Shown here: one piece after another, positions 28,999 through 37,264 of the stretch
How positions within the stretch are numbered: position 1 is the stretch's first letter
Layout: the number at the start of each line of letters is the position of its first letter
Virus record (IMG/VR): IMGVR_UViG_3300015366_000202
Span: 1 to 64,000 of that record
DNA from: a virus
Length of the DNA: 64,000 nt
Strand: one strand, 5' to 3'
Made by a program: the position numbers and the translations under genes
The notes under the pieces: generated by a model
Databases searched by the model: none
Seen by the model: the letters and a program-made list of their open reading frames with translations, nothing else
Told to the model about the DNA's origin: nothing

Positions 28999-29730
28999 AT
29001 GAATTTACCAAAAATTGATTTGCCGACATATACAATGAAATTGGCATCATCGAAGAAAGATATACAGTTCAGACCATTCTTAGTGAAAGAAGAAAAAGTA
29101 TTGCTTCTTGCCCTTGAGAGTGGTGATTTTAACGAAATACTGGCAGCAACAAAACAGATGATACGAAACTGTGTATTATCTGATATAAATGTTGAGCAAC
29201 TACCACTATTTGAAATAGAACATATATTTCTAAACATACGCGCTAGGTCAATGGGGGAAACAATATCATTAGGATATACTTGCCAAACTAATGTGTCGGA
29301 TAATGACGATGTTGTTATATGTGGTAACCAGATGCCAGTAAACGTAAATTTGCTTGAGGCTAAACTGAATGTGGTAGATGATAATATGACCATAATGCTA
29401 GATTCTACCACAGGGATAAAACTAAAATACCCAACCATTAATATATCAAGTATATTGAATGATTCTATATCAGAAGCAGATTCAGCCATAGCCATAATAG
29501 AGCAGTGTACTGATTATCTGTTTGATTCGGATCAAGTATATAAGCCAGAGGATATGCAGGAAGGGGAATTTGTTGGGTTTGTTGAAGGTCTTACACAGTA
29601 TCAATTTAATCTGATACAGAACTTTTTCAATAATCTCCCTAAAGTAGAATATGATACAGAAGTTGTTTGCTCCAGATGTAATACACAACACAAGATACAT
29701 CTGGAGGGAATTATGGATTTTTTCGAATAA
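28999..29730 (+). CDS. 26: Baseplate hub assembly protein, gp26-like
   Basis: The 243-residue protein begins MNLPKIDLPTYTMKLASSKK, followed by IQFRPFLVKEEKVLLLALES, the family head of T4 gp26-type hub proteins. I chose ATG 28999; a TTG-initiated extension 48 nt upstream would overlap gp54. Near the C-terminus VVCSRCNTQHKIH and earlier YTCQTN/VICGNQ supply four cysteines in two pairs, a possible zinc site. The gene stops at 29728-29730, but just before the stop sits a -1 slippery heptamer leading into the gp51-like frame (separate entry). Confidence 0.8.
   Translation: MNLPKIDLPTYTMKLASSKKDIQFRPFLVKEEKVLLLALESGDFNEILAATKQMIRNCVLSDINVEQLPLFEIEHIFLNIRARSMGETISLGYTCQTNVSDNDDVVICGNQMPVNVNLLEAKLNVVDDNMTIMLDSTTGIKLKYPTINISSILNDSISEADSAIAIIEQCTDYLFDSDQVYKPEDMQEGEFVGFVEGLTQYQFNLIQNFFNNLPKVEYDTEVVCSRCNTQHKIHLEGIMDFFE
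29718..29724 (+). promoter_or_regulatory. Candidate -1 programmed frameshift site (T TTT TTC)
   Basis: The heptamer TTTTTTC is in the X XXY YYZ register of the gp26 frame (codons TTT TTC at 29719-29724), six bases before the gp26 stop codon. In the -1 frame there is no stop until 29937, so slippage would append the whole gp51-like sequence to gp26. Lambda-type tail chaperones use the same arrangement. A downstream stimulator was not resolved by eye. Confidence 0.65.
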
Positions 29731-29747
29731 GCTTTCGTAATGAAAAT

Positions 29748-29939
29748 TTGAGAAGTTATTTTAAAACTAACTTCGAGTTGATGCAACACCACCATTATAG
29801 TCTCACAGAGCTTGAGGCTATGATCCCGTGGGAAAGGGATGTGTATATCGCTATGGTATCTAAGTATGTGCAAGAGGAGAATGATCGAATCAAGCATGAA
29901 AAAGAACAAATAGAAGCAAATAAACGAAGAAGAAGGTAG
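29748..29939 (+). CDS. 51: gp51-like hub assembly ORF, probably made as a gp26 fusion
   Basis: This ORF contains LMQHHHYSLTELEAMIPWER followed by DVYIAMVSKYVQEENDRIKH and a basic tail. This is the small helical protein that follows gp26 in T4-type phages, where gp51 is a hub-assembly factor. No convincing ribosome site precedes it: the first in-frame starts are TTG 29748 and ATG 29781. The frame is open upstream to the slippery heptamer at 29718-29724. It is therefore best read as the -1 frame extension of gp26, possibly with some independent initiation. The next gene starts 1 nt after its stop. Confidence 0.7.
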   Translation: MRSYFKTNFELMQHHHYSLTELEAMIPWERDVYIAMVSKYVQEENDRIKHEKEQIEANKRRRR

Positions 29940-29940
29940 A

Positions 29941-31689
29941 ATGGATAAGAAACGCGAAGACACAGTAAAGCAACTTGAGGCTCTTTTATCGGATCTCAAA
30001 AAGAAAGAAAAAAAGAAAAAAAGTAATACTTTATTTTCCCATATCAAACGTACTGGGAATGTTCGTGCTGGGTTCAAGGATTATGTTGGTAGTAAGAATG
30101 AAGAATCCATAAAAGAACACGGAAGAACTAGTACAGTAGAAACTGTAGCTGGGTTGTTCTTCAATAAAGATATATCTTCTGTATTGGGGAAAGTATTTGA
30201 TAAAGATGTTGCATCTCCACCAACAGAAGCCAATATACCACAACAAGAAGAGTCGCAGGAAAAACAATCACCAAAAACAGATGCATCAGTATCTAAGAGT
30301 TACATGGATCATAATTTTGGCAAGATATACAAATCTGTTATGGGATTAGAAAAATTCCTAAAGACAATAAAAGATGACTTTAAAACATCATCACAAAAGA
30401 TAGAAAAAAGCGTAAGTAATCTATCGAAAGATGTTGATAATAAAATAATCAACAAAACAAAGAAACTACTGAATGATATTAGTCTAAAATTAGAAAAGGA
30501 TCTCGGTAAGCTGGACGATTCCTTCTCCAGTTCATTGTCTAATGTCAATCATGATATGGAATCTATTCTAGATAAACTCAACAAATTGATAAAAATAACA
30601 GAATCCAACACAAAGAAGGGTGGGGGTAGCGATCATGATTCAAGTAAAGATGAATTATATGATCCATTGGCGGATGAAGATGATGAAAAAGAAGATCAAA
30701 TGTATCATTCTGTGAAGAAAGCATTAGAAGATATAATGAGAGATAATCCAGACTTATTAGGTAACAAATCTTCCGATGGTGGAATATTGGGTGGAGTTGG
30801 AAATTTAATTGGTTCTAGGGCTATTACGGCTGGTGCTGGTGAATTATTGGGTAGTGCTGGTGCTGCCATTGGTGGTGCTGGTGGATTAATGAGTGGGGCA
30901 TTAGTTGCTGGTGCTGGTGCTATTGGATATGGCACAGGAAAACTAATAAACAAGTTAGGACCAAACGGGAATCTTGGTGGATGGATTGGGGATAAAATTT
31001 ATGATATGACCCATTCCGATAACTCTAATACAACAGAATCACCAAAAACAGTTATCAATAACACAACGAAGAACACGACTGCGCAACAAAAAACACAACC
31101 TCTTGTGATTAAACCAACACAGGAAAAAGAAGAAGATGCGCCAGACAAAAAAACACCAACATCCACAGCAATAAAACAAAAAGAAATTGCCCCAACAGAA
31201 AAACCCACATCAGTGAGTAATGATAAGGCAGATACGAATACTACATCATTAACACCACAACCACAACAATCACAAGTTACTGATACTATTTTCATAGCAA
31301 ATGAGCCAGTGATAGATGGTGTACCATTAAGTCCTAAACAGATGAAGATGGCGGACATGTCCATGAGAATGGGAAATAAACTAGATCCAATTGTTAAGAA
31401 ATCGTATGATCTAGCTATACAAAGGAATCAAACGGCTACATTAGCACCAAATCAACAAATAAACAATCAATCATATGTTGTGGATAAGAATACGAACAAT
31501 ATAGATAAATCATCAAATCAACAATCTGATAATGCAACCAATCAAACAATCAACCAAATAACCAATAATACCGTATTGCCTACACCACAAAGCGGTAATA
31601 AAATTGTTGTTGCTAATAATGAGAACACACTGAATAAATTAATATTCCATGACAGTGATCTTCCATACGTAGCATTTAATATGGGTTAA
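29941..31689 (+). CDS. Candidate tail tape-measure/hub protein (gp29 position)
   Basis: The product has 582 residues (T4 gp29: 590). It begins with a lysine-rich coiled coil (KDLKKKEKKKKS-like), then long helical segments (about residues 120-225). A Gly/Ala-rich hydrophobic stretch at about 275-335 (GGVGNLIG..GAGELLGSAGAAIGGAGG) follows, then a Thr/Gln/Asn-rich low-complexity tail. Length, coiled coils and a hydrophobic Gly-rich patch are tape-measure-like, and it follows gp26/gp51 as gp29 does in T4 order. No gp29 signature was recognised, so this is inference. A lysine-codon run near the start contains A AAA AAG, which could slip. Confidence 0.5.
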   Translation: MDKKREDTVKQLEALLSDLKKKEKKKKSNTLFSHIKRTGNVRAGFKDYVGSKNEESIKEHGRTSTVETVAGLFFNKDISSVLGKVFDKDVASPPTEANIPQQEESQEKQSPKTDASVSKSYMDHNFGKIYKSVMGLEKFLKTIKDDFKTSSQKIEKSVSNLSKDVDNKIINKTKKLLNDISLKLEKDLGKLDDSFSSSLSNVNHDMESILDKLNKLIKITESNTKKGGGSDHDSSKDELYDPLADEDDEKEDQMYHSVKKALEDIMRDNPDLLGNKSSDGGILGGVGNLIGSRAITAGAGELLGSAGAAIGGAGGLMSGALVAGAGAIGYGTGKLINKLGPNGNLGGWIGDKIYDMTHSDNSNTTESPKTVINNTTKNTTAQQKTQPLVIKPTQEKEEDAPDKKTPTSTAIKQKEIAPTEKPTSVSNDKADTNTTSLTPQPQQSQVTDTIFIANEPVIDGVPLSPKQMKMADMSMRMGNKLDPIVKKSYDLAIQRNQTATLAPNQQINNQSYVVDKNTNNIDKSSNQQSDNATNQTINQITNNTVLPTPQSGNKIVVANNENTLNKLIFHDSDLPYVAFNMG

Positions 31690-31693
31690 AAAA

Positions 31694-31713
31694 TGGGGGC
31701 TTTTCAGCCCCCA
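31694..31713 (-). terminator. Intrinsic terminator of the gp32 transcript
   Basis: GGGGGC and GCCCCC arms with a 6-nt loop form a strong hairpin. Read on the minus strand it is followed by ATTTTTTAA, so it terminates leftward transcription after gp32. It also sits 5 nt beyond the last rightward gene and may hinder read-through there. Confidence 0.88.
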
Positions 31714-31720
31714 AATTGGA

Positions 31721-32659
31721 TCATTCGTTGTTATTAGCTAACCTCTTGAAAAAATCCAAATCTCCATCTTCATCTTCCATATCAAGTCCTTCTGCTGATG
31801 ATATTGGCATCTGTGGAGCAGGAGATGTCTTCTGTGGTGCAGCAGATGACTGATGATCTTCTCTATCAGCAATCTTACCCGCAACAGCACCAGCGACTCC
31901 ACCAGCACCCAAGACAATATTTAACCTGTCCTTTAGTTGGTCATATGTCTTGAACTTATCTGGTGCCACGTAATCCTTTAGTGAATGCCCCATTCTCCAG
32001 ATACGTTCAATCTCAGCATCCGAACTTGCAATCGGTGATGGGTTATCAAACTCAGATTTGTCGTAGTTTGTATATGCCTCACCATCACCAACAGCGATCT
32101 TACAAATTCGCAATTTGAAATTTGCGCCCTTAAAGAGATCGAATACTTCCACTAATGTCTCACCCAATTCAGGCTTGGGATTTAGTTTGGCATTGATCTT
32201 TTCATAAATCTTTGCGCCATACTTAAACAGAAATACCTTACCCTCATTCTCTGGATGCTTTGGATCAGTTACCACCAGAATATTGGATACGTATGTCAAT
32301 TTACGCTTTTGGGAGCTTGCCTTCTTTTTATTTTCTGGAATACCGGAATTCCACAAGGATGTGTTATATTCCGATACCGGATCCGGTTTGCCCAGAGACG
32401 TTAGGGATTTTTCTATGTACCAACCACCCGGTCCTTTGAATCCGTGCTGGTAGTACTTCACATATGCTGTACCATCCTCACCATCCTGTGGGGGAGCGTC
32501 AAGAAATCGAATAACGGCATATCCATTACCATCTTTATCAACATCGGCTCGCCATTCGCGGTCATCCTTATATGATGCCTTTCCTTTAGATTGTTCCTGT
32601 AGCTTTGCTAATGCTTCGCCAGTGCTGGAACGTGCTTTCAATCTGTTAAAATCAATCAT
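31721..32659 (-). CDS. 32: Single-stranded DNA-binding protein gp32 lacking zinc cysteines
   Basis: The 312-residue protein (T4: 301) shows the LAST-type start (FNRLKARSSTGEALAKL), the OB-fold core and an acidic C-terminal tail (GLDMEDEDGDLDFFKRL) that recruits replication partners in T4. The zinc module is altered: in T4 a His and three Cys bind zinc. Here the equivalent stretch (H72 to E97, with WYIEKSLTSLGKPDPVSEY) keeps the His but has no Cys, and the whole protein has a single Cys elsewhere. The start is preceded by AGAGGAA. It lies next to gp59 and gp33, as in T4. Confidence 0.92.
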   Translation of the reverse strand: MIDFNRLKARSSTGEALAKLQEQSKGKASYKDDREWRADVDKDGNGYAVIRFLDAPPQDGEDGTAYVKYYQHGFKGPGGWYIEKSLTSLGKPDPVSEYNTSLWNSGIPENKKKASSQKRKLTYVSNILVVTDPKHPENEGKVFLFKYGAKIYEKINAKLNPKPELGETLVEVFDLFKGANFKLRICKIAVGDGEAYTNYDKSEFDNPSPIASSDAEIERIWRMGHSLKDYVAPDKFKTYDQLKDRLNIVLGAGGVAGAVAGKIADREDHQSSAAPQKTSPAPQMPISSAEGLDMEDEDGDLDFFKRLANNNE

Positions 32660-32716
32660 GTTTAATTCCTCTTAATTAGTTTAAATTAGTTCGACTTGTC
32701 CACTTACACATAATAA

Positions 32717-33307
32717 CTAGGTATATAAATTTTTCGTTATTGATCTATATACACTAGCATCAAATTTCAAGAAACAACCATACTTGGAAATTTTCCTTGA
32801 AATCTTGGGATAAATTATATCATCCGATATGTATTTATCCCAAATCTTTAGATAACCAACGACACTATCCAATATGACCATAGTTTCAAGGGAAACATCT
32901 TTCTGTAAAAATGCAGAAAGTAATTTTGGATATTGTGCCTGTTTAGTCTTAAAAAGTTCATTAAAATCATCAGATGATTTGGTAATTCCGATAATATCAT
33001 TTTTATATACATTCTCCATAGAATCCATTCGTCTCTTCCAATCATCAAATGTTTTCTTTGCATCCAATTTCAATAAATCATTCACCCATATATCATCAGA
33101 GTGTGCAAAATTCACCGCAATATAATTCACCATATCATCATATTCATATAATCTAGCAAGACGATGAAACAGGTATTTATCTTTTCTTTTCTGGAAAGAA
33201 TCTACCGAACTTCTGGTCTTACCACCATACAAAAAGAAATTGTATGAGTCAGATTTGAAATGTAATTTTAATGAATTAAATAGGCAGAACAAATCATATG
33301 CATTCAT
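32717..33307 (-). CDS. 59: Helicase-loading protein gp59
   Basis: The 196-residue protein (T4: 217) has the gp59 signature QKRKDKYLFHRLARLY (T4: QKRRDKYFFQKLSEKY), preceded by the AYDLFCLFNSLKLHF helix and followed by helical segments including ETMVILDSVVGYL. gp59 loads the replicative helicase on gp32-coated forks. I use ATG 33307 because it overlaps the preceding stop as ATGA; longer TTG/GTG starts exist. The order gp32-gp59-x-gp33 mirrors T4. Confidence 0.85.
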   Translation of the reverse strand: MNAYDLFCLFNSLKLHFKSDSYNFFLYGGKTRSSVDSFQKRKDKYLFHRLARLYEYDDMVNYIAVNFAHSDDIWVNDLLKLDAKKTFDDWKRRMDSMENVYKNDIIGITKSSDDFNELFKTKQAQYPKLLSAFLQKDVSLETMVILDSVVGYLKIWDKYISDDIIYPKISRKISKYGCFLKFDASVYRSITKNLYT

Positions 33308-33486
33308 AGAATATATGTTAGTATTACTGGTAACATTAACCACCAAGGGGATGCGTTAGTCAGCAATATAATACCACCAGCAACCATCCATATGGATAAT
33401 ATTATTTCGAAAGTGATACTTGGAAATGTTCTACCAAAAATCATCAACATAAACAATATTAATCTATTAAACAGTGCAGTTATCAT
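33304..33486 (-). CDS. Small membrane protein between gp33 and gp59
   Basis: These 60 residues are almost all hydrophobic: two probable transmembrane helices (about 1-17 and 27-57) joined by a short RTFPS loop. It is coupled by ATGA overlaps both to the gp33-like gene upstream and to gp59 downstream. No family was recognised. Confidence 0.7.
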   Translation of the reverse strand: MITALFNRLILFMLMIFGRTFPSITFEIILSIWMVAGGIILLTNASPWWLMLPVILTYIL

Positions 33487-33722
33487 AGCGGCAACCTACT
33501 TATCTTGGGAATGATTCTCATACTAGATGCTTCATTGGCTAATAGACTCTTTAGATTTTCATCTATCATCTTAGCTGCCAATTCAACTTCCATTTCATTC
33601 TCTTCACAATATGTAGTAATGGAATCAATGTAATCACATTTTAACCTAATTGCTCTTTCGATTATCATCATCGAGAATTTTTCTTTCTCTTGCTTGGATA
33701 TTACTGCCATTAATAACCCCAT
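33483..33722 (-). CDS. 33: Late-transcription co-activator, gp33-like
   Basis: The 79-residue protein has helices IERAIRLKCDYIDSITTYCE and VELAAKMIDENLKSLLANEA, then the tail IIPKISRLPL. This resembles the gp33 co-activators of marine T4-like phages; in T4 gp33 links RNA polymerase, gp55 and the sliding clamp at TATAAATA late promoters. Exact TATAAATA boxes occur elsewhere in this window, which fits. Starts at 33722 (TAATG overlap with the upstream stop) or 33710 (after a GGGG) are both possible. It is adjacent to gp59/gp32 as in T4. Confidence 0.72.
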   Translation of the reverse strand: MGLLMAVISKQEKEKFSMMIIERAIRLKCDYIDSITTYCEENEMEVELAAKMIDENLKSLLANEASSMRIIPKISRLPL

Positions 33723-34342
33723 TATGTATTGGTCTTATAGAACAAATGACCACCGATTTGTTTCACGAACACGCTAGATGTTGCCCAAGTTGGGGTGACG
33801 TAGCTTGCATGATAATTCATCACTGTTGGTGGTATTATACTGTATTTCTTCTTGGAAAGCAAAATGTTCTCCGCAATCCGTTTAGAATCTCTCCAAGCGG
33901 ATGTTGTTGATGATATTGCTTTCGATTTCACACAAACCCAACTAAACTGGCATGTTCCTTTTATTTTCTGCTTGACTACTCCACACACAGTGCTTGCATA
34001 ATCTCCACTACGAACCCTATTCATTGTCACTTGAGCAACTGCAATTTTTCCTTCAATTGGTTCTGCCCCAGCTTCATAATAGATATTCTGTGCCAGACAA
34101 TCTACCTCTTTCATCATCACTTGCTGTTTATCGAATGAGAGTTGGTAAAACGACATACGAGTCTTCATCTCTTCCATTTCATCTACCAACTCTTGATACT
34201 TCTGCTCTTTTTGATTGATCTGGGATGTCAATTGTGCGGGTATATACAATGCCAATAAAAGGAATGTAAATAGCCCAAAAAATCTAATCCAAAGATTTCT
34301 AGTTCGATCAAAATACGCATCTATTTTATCGACATAAGTCAT
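33722..34342 (-). CDS. Membrane-anchored SleB/CwlJ-type cell-wall hydrolase
   Basis: The 206-residue protein has one transmembrane helix (about residues 19-37, WIRFFGLFTFLLLALYIP), a coiled coil (about 40-75), and a Hydrolase_2 domain with the hallmark LAQNIYYEAGAEPIEGKIAV, AQVTMNRV, then CQFSW and a C-terminal GGHLFY. SleB-like enzymes act on peptidoglycan. The uncleaved-looking N-terminal helix suggests a signal-anchor endolysin or a membrane-tethered lytic factor. No separate holin was identified nearby. Confidence 0.82.
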   Translation of the reverse strand: MTYVDKIDAYFDRTRNLWIRFFGLFTFLLLALYIPAQLTSQINQKEQKYQELVDEMEEMKTRMSFYQLSFDKQQVMMKEVDCLAQNIYYEAGAEPIEGKIAVAQVTMNRVRSGDYASTVCGVVKQKIKGTCQFSWVCVKSKAISSTTSAWRDSKRIAENILLSKKKYSIIPPTVMNYHASYVTPTWATSSVFVKQIGGHLFYKTNT

Positions 34343-34352
34343 TTAATTGCTC

Positions 34353-35747
34353 CTATTCGTTAGACCTATTGCGAATCTCGTCAAACGTGTATTCTTTAAC
34401 CAGCTTACCATTTTCAAATATTGTTTCCAGTACTGGTTTCCATTCAACCCCACGATCCGCCCAATTAGTGGGCTTTTCGATAGATGATTGATATTCACCA
34501 CCACATTCCCATAGCTCAATTCGTCCTTTCTTGCTGCGCTTTCCTGAATCTGTAATTGGATCTTTCTGTACATCTTCCCAAACATCATCAATACAAGCGG
34601 ATGAACATTTCATAGCAAATTTTGCGGTATCTCGGACAACACCTTGAAGTAGAGCACCACCCATACCAAATGCGATGTTATCTGCACTCCATCCATTTAC
34701 TTCAAACGTGTGTAGAATTGATTCAATGGTATTTTCGTTGACACCATCGCCTTGAATCAGTCTTACATGATTCAGTACTTTGTATCCCTTAGAGTTTTTA
34801 ATGTAACCAAATTTACTACCCAGAATCTCAATTAGCTTGATATTGACTTCTACAGGGTCACCTGAATCAGGACGGATAACAACAACCGCACCGCTGTCGA
34901 TAACTTCCTGTCTTAGTTCTTCACCCCACAGTTTTTCTGCGGCATTAAACACATCATAACTATCAGATACGCATGCTAGGATAGCACCCGGTTTTGCATA
35001 ATTTTTCAACATGTTTCTATATGCATCAACTTCACGGTCTCTGCCCCATGAAGTCACAGTGCTGTGCTCCATTGCTGGAATAGAGAAACCAGCAACACCG
35101 GCATCGTAATATTCTCTTGCATACAAGAGTCCAGTAATATTATCAGTACCCATGAAATTTACAAGGTGAGCAGCACCACCAATACCAACACTTTCCATAC
35201 TTGACCCACCACGAGCACCAAAATCATGCAATTTGAAATTGATACCAGCAGGATCACCTGTTAGATTTAGGTATGGTAGAATAATGTCTTTAATTGACCT
35301 ACTTAGTGTAGCGACCGTGGTTGGATACCATACCGCACGTAATAATGCAGTCTCTGCTTGAGTGGTTAACCAAAAGCAATTTGTGTCTGTGGCTTCAATC
35401 GTAACGAGAACGTTACTGGTTGGCAGAATAGTGCCTTCTGGTACAGCCCGAATACGTAATGGCAAATAACCATTGTGTTTATCTAAAATATATTCCCATC
35501 CTGCACGATAGAATGGCACACCATGTGCTGTGAGAATCTCGTCTGCAATGGTAATATCTTCTTTGGTGATTGGCTTGGTTAGATAATCCTTAATGAATAT
35601 CTGTAGCCCAAAGAATAGAGTCTTTTCCCACGCACCACCACGGGATTCGATATAAGAATATACACCAGTGGTATTTGGTGGATATTGGTTATACATCGAA
35701 GTTTTGTACGAATCTAAATTAAGTATGATATTATTTTCTAGTTTCAT
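34353..35747 (-). CDS. nadV: Nicotinamide phosphoribosyltransferase NadV
   Basis: The 464-residue protein matches the full-length NAMPT/NadV family, which converts nicotinamide and PRPP to NMN. Key segments are NLDSYKTSMYNQYPP, HDFGARGGSSMES (176-180 core), the catalytic-His motif AMEHSTVTSWG (H228), RPDSGDP (292-298), LIQGDGVNE and FGMGGALLQ. With the NadM-Nudix enzyme at 37265 it forms the two-step NAD+ salvage route known from vibriophage KVP40 (NadV-NatV) and from phage NAD+-reconstitution systems. It has its own sigma70 promoter and a hairpin at the 5' end of its leader; GGAG lies before the ATG. Confidence 0.96.
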   Translation of the reverse strand: MKLENNIILNLDSYKTSMYNQYPPNTTGVYSYIESRGGAWEKTLFFGLQIFIKDYLTKPITKEDITIADEILTAHGVPFYRAGWEYILDKHNGYLPLRIRAVPEGTILPTSNVLVTIEATDTNCFWLTTQAETALLRAVWYPTTVATLSRSIKDIILPYLNLTGDPAGINFKLHDFGARGGSSMESVGIGGAAHLVNFMGTDNITGLLYAREYYDAGVAGFSIPAMEHSTVTSWGRDREVDAYRNMLKNYAKPGAILACVSDSYDVFNAAEKLWGEELRQEVIDSGAVVVIRPDSGDPVEVNIKLIEILGSKFGYIKNSKGYKVLNHVRLIQGDGVNENTIESILHTFEVNGWSADNIAFGMGGALLQGVVRDTAKFAMKCSSACIDDVWEDVQKDPITDSGKRSKKGRIELWECGGEYQSSIEKPTNWADRGVEWKPVLETIFENGKLVKEYTFDEIRNRSNE

Positions 35748-35775
35748 TTTTTAAATCTCCTTTAAAATTAAATTG

Positions 35776-35794
35776 CCCCAAGTCTATCTTGAGG
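35776..35794 (-). promoter_or_regulatory. 5'-leader hairpin of nadV
   Basis: On the transcript strand CCTCAAG-ATAGA-CTTGGGG forms a 7-bp stem (one G-U pair) with loop AUAGA. It begins about 4-5 nt after the predicted start of transcription. The nadM leader has the same loop and middle stem with compensating outer pairs (38319-38337). It may protect the 5' end or regulate translation. Confidence 0.6.
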
Positions 35795-35804
35795 ACTTCT
35801 CAAC

Positions 35805-35833
35805 ATTATAACAAAAAGTTCAACCAAATTCAA
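35805..35833 (-). promoter_or_regulatory. Sigma70-type promoter of nadV
   Basis: TTGAAT, a 17-nt spacer and a perfect TATAAT on the minus strand. It overlaps the last codons of the macrodomain gene, so nadV can be expressed independently of the upstream cluster. Confidence 0.75.
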
Positions 35834-36329
35834 CCAATGAAGTTTGGCAAGCATTATTAGAAACTATACTTGCAAACTCTTCGATCATATTAATAATGCG
35901 GGTTTTATCACCACAAGCCAATCCCATACCAATATACGGAAACCCAAAACGCATTCCGACATGCATACCATAGATAAAAGACAATTTCTGTAGAATTAGT
36001 TGGAATGAATTATATTCAAATACATCCCTTCTTGCACCAGAAACATTAATATTATATTGTGTGTATGCATTGATCACAGTAAAAGAAGATGCTGGGGATG
36101 AATCTGTTGCTGGTATAATTATCTCAGCATGAGTATAATTTCCCAATTTGTTATAGTCACCCCATTCTGATTGCTGATCCACAATCCATGCTGGCTCACA
36201 ACGTCCTCTAATTTGCTTGGCAATACCACTACCCATAGTATTGAAACAATTACACCCATGGACAATCACATCAAACTGCCTATCAAACGCCATAGTGATC
36301 AAATCACCTTTTATACGTTGTAACATCAT
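35820..36329 (-). CDS. Macrodomain (ADP-ribose-binding) protein
   Basis: The 169-residue single-domain protein shows the macro signature: GDLI near residue 8, VIVHGCNCFNTMGSGIAKQI (about 21-40) and the C-terminal FPYIGMGLACGDK loop (PxIGxGxxGGD type). Such domains bind ADP-ribose and often remove ADP-ribose or ADP-ribose 1''-phosphate. The active form DarG reverses DarT DNA ADP-ribosylation. Lying between NadV and the NadM-Nudix enzyme, it may recycle ADP-ribose or undo host ADP-ribosylation defences. It shares an ATGA junction with the upstream oxygenase-like gene. Confidence 0.85.
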   Translation of the reverse strand: MMLQRIKGDLITMAFDRQFDVIVHGCNCFNTMGSGIAKQIRGRCEPAWIVDQQSEWGDYNKLGNYTHAEIIIPATDSSPASSFTVINAYTQYNINVSGARRDVFEYNSFQLILQKLSFIYGMHVGMRFGFPYIGMGLACGDKTRIINMIEEFASIVSNNACQTSLVEFG

Positions 36330-36982
36330 TCACTCCTTGAGGTATCATTACGTGTTACCTTACGTGCATACATTTCCCAATCATAATTGAATAGGTAATT
36401 GTGTGAATTATTCTCCAGATTATATCTATTATTAGAAAAAGATAGTTTGACAAATGACCTGAGTATTGGTTCATCCACAACTGGATTGGCATGTACAATA
36501 GTGTTGTCTAATCTATACAATCCATAAGGTACGCAAGTCATTACTGTATCTGGATTAATTTGCTGCTCAAATTGGGCAAGAGAAACTTCGTGATCATCCG
36601 AGATATCATAGAAATCCTGAAATGCATATTTCGTAGGACATACATCAGACCAGATATAGTTTATATCATCCGTACCAAATCCATCACAATGCCATCCAGC
36701 TCTATTTTGTGTATTGCCAGCAACCACCCATGATTTCTTTGCTGTTATGTATACGTATACTGGCAATATTTGATATGTAAGTACATAATCATCCAATGCC
36801 ATTTTGACCAATGATCTAAGTGATTGCAGATTGGGTGGCAATCTGATTTCATCCTTGGCTTCCGGATACATCATAATGGGCAGATTCTGGTACAACATGA
36901 ATTCAGAAATGCGACCCCCAACAATACCTAATCTAGTTGGAAGGGTAAATGAATATCTATCATCTGGTGTTTGGGTATTCAT
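36326..36982 (-). CDS. Probable 2OG-Fe(II) oxygenase in the NAD cluster
   Basis: The 218-residue protein has an HxD...H...R arrangement typical of 2-oxoglutarate/Fe(II) dioxygenases: W-H98-C-D100-G, then V-H164-A-N-P, then L-R175-S-F-V-K-L-S, on a beta-rich jelly-roll-like background. The substrate is unknown. It is coupled by ATGA overlaps to the small gene upstream and to the macrodomain gene downstream, so the three are translated together inside the NAD+ salvage block. Family assignment rests on metal-ligand spacing only; a cupin with other chemistry is the main alternative. Confidence 0.55.
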   Translation of the reverse strand: MNTQTPDDRYSFTLPTRLGIVGGRISEFMLYQNLPIMMYPEAKDEIRLPPNLQSLRSLVKMALDDYVLTYQILPVYVYITAKKSWVVAGNTQNRAGWHCDGFGTDDINYIWSDVCPTKYAFQDFYDISDDHEVSLAQFEQQINPDTVMTCVPYGLYRLDNTIVHANPVVDEPILRSFVKLSFSNNRYNLENNSHNYLFNYDWEMYARKVTRNDTSRSE

Positions 36983-37263
36983 AGAGTCATATCCACTACT
37001 TCAAAAACATACAAGCATAATTCTTGCATGATAAAGAGTTTACATGTACCCAGAAATTTCAATTTACTAGGTTCAGTAACGATTGGCATGCCAGTCTTAT
37101 AACATTCAAAATATCTTTTGGTTGGTTCTTTTTCTGTATCAACCATAGCCCACATAAAGAACATACCATCAACATCTTCTACACGAATGATATTCGCACC
37201 ATCTGGCAAGTTCAATGTAAATTTTTCTTGCACAGGAATCTGATATTTAAAAATTGTATACAT
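36979..37263 (-). CDS. Small DUF7352-like phage protein
   Basis: This 94-residue protein starts MYTIFKYQIPVQEKFTLNLP and continues with a variable GMFFMWAMVD and a terminal LYVFEVVD. The pattern matches small beta-rich phage proteins (DUF7352 type: short N-terminal strand, then WALVD, then VFHVFE). I chose ATG 37263 just after the NadM-Nudix stop rather than an upstream start within it. The function is unknown; it is coupled to the oxygenase-like gene by ATGA. Confidence 0.65.
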   Translation of the reverse strand: MYTIFKYQIPVQEKFTLNLPDGANIIRVEDVDGMFFMWAMVDTEKEPTKRYFECYKTGMPIVTEPSKLKFLGTCKLFIMQELCLYVFEVVDMTL

Positions 37264-37264
37264 A

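Noticed and set aside
29990-30040. A AAA AAG slippery heptamer near the start of the candidate tape-measure gene
   Set aside because: The -1 frame meets a stop within a few codons, and the run simply encodes lysines in a basic coiled coil. A functional truncation cannot be excluded, but nothing supports it.
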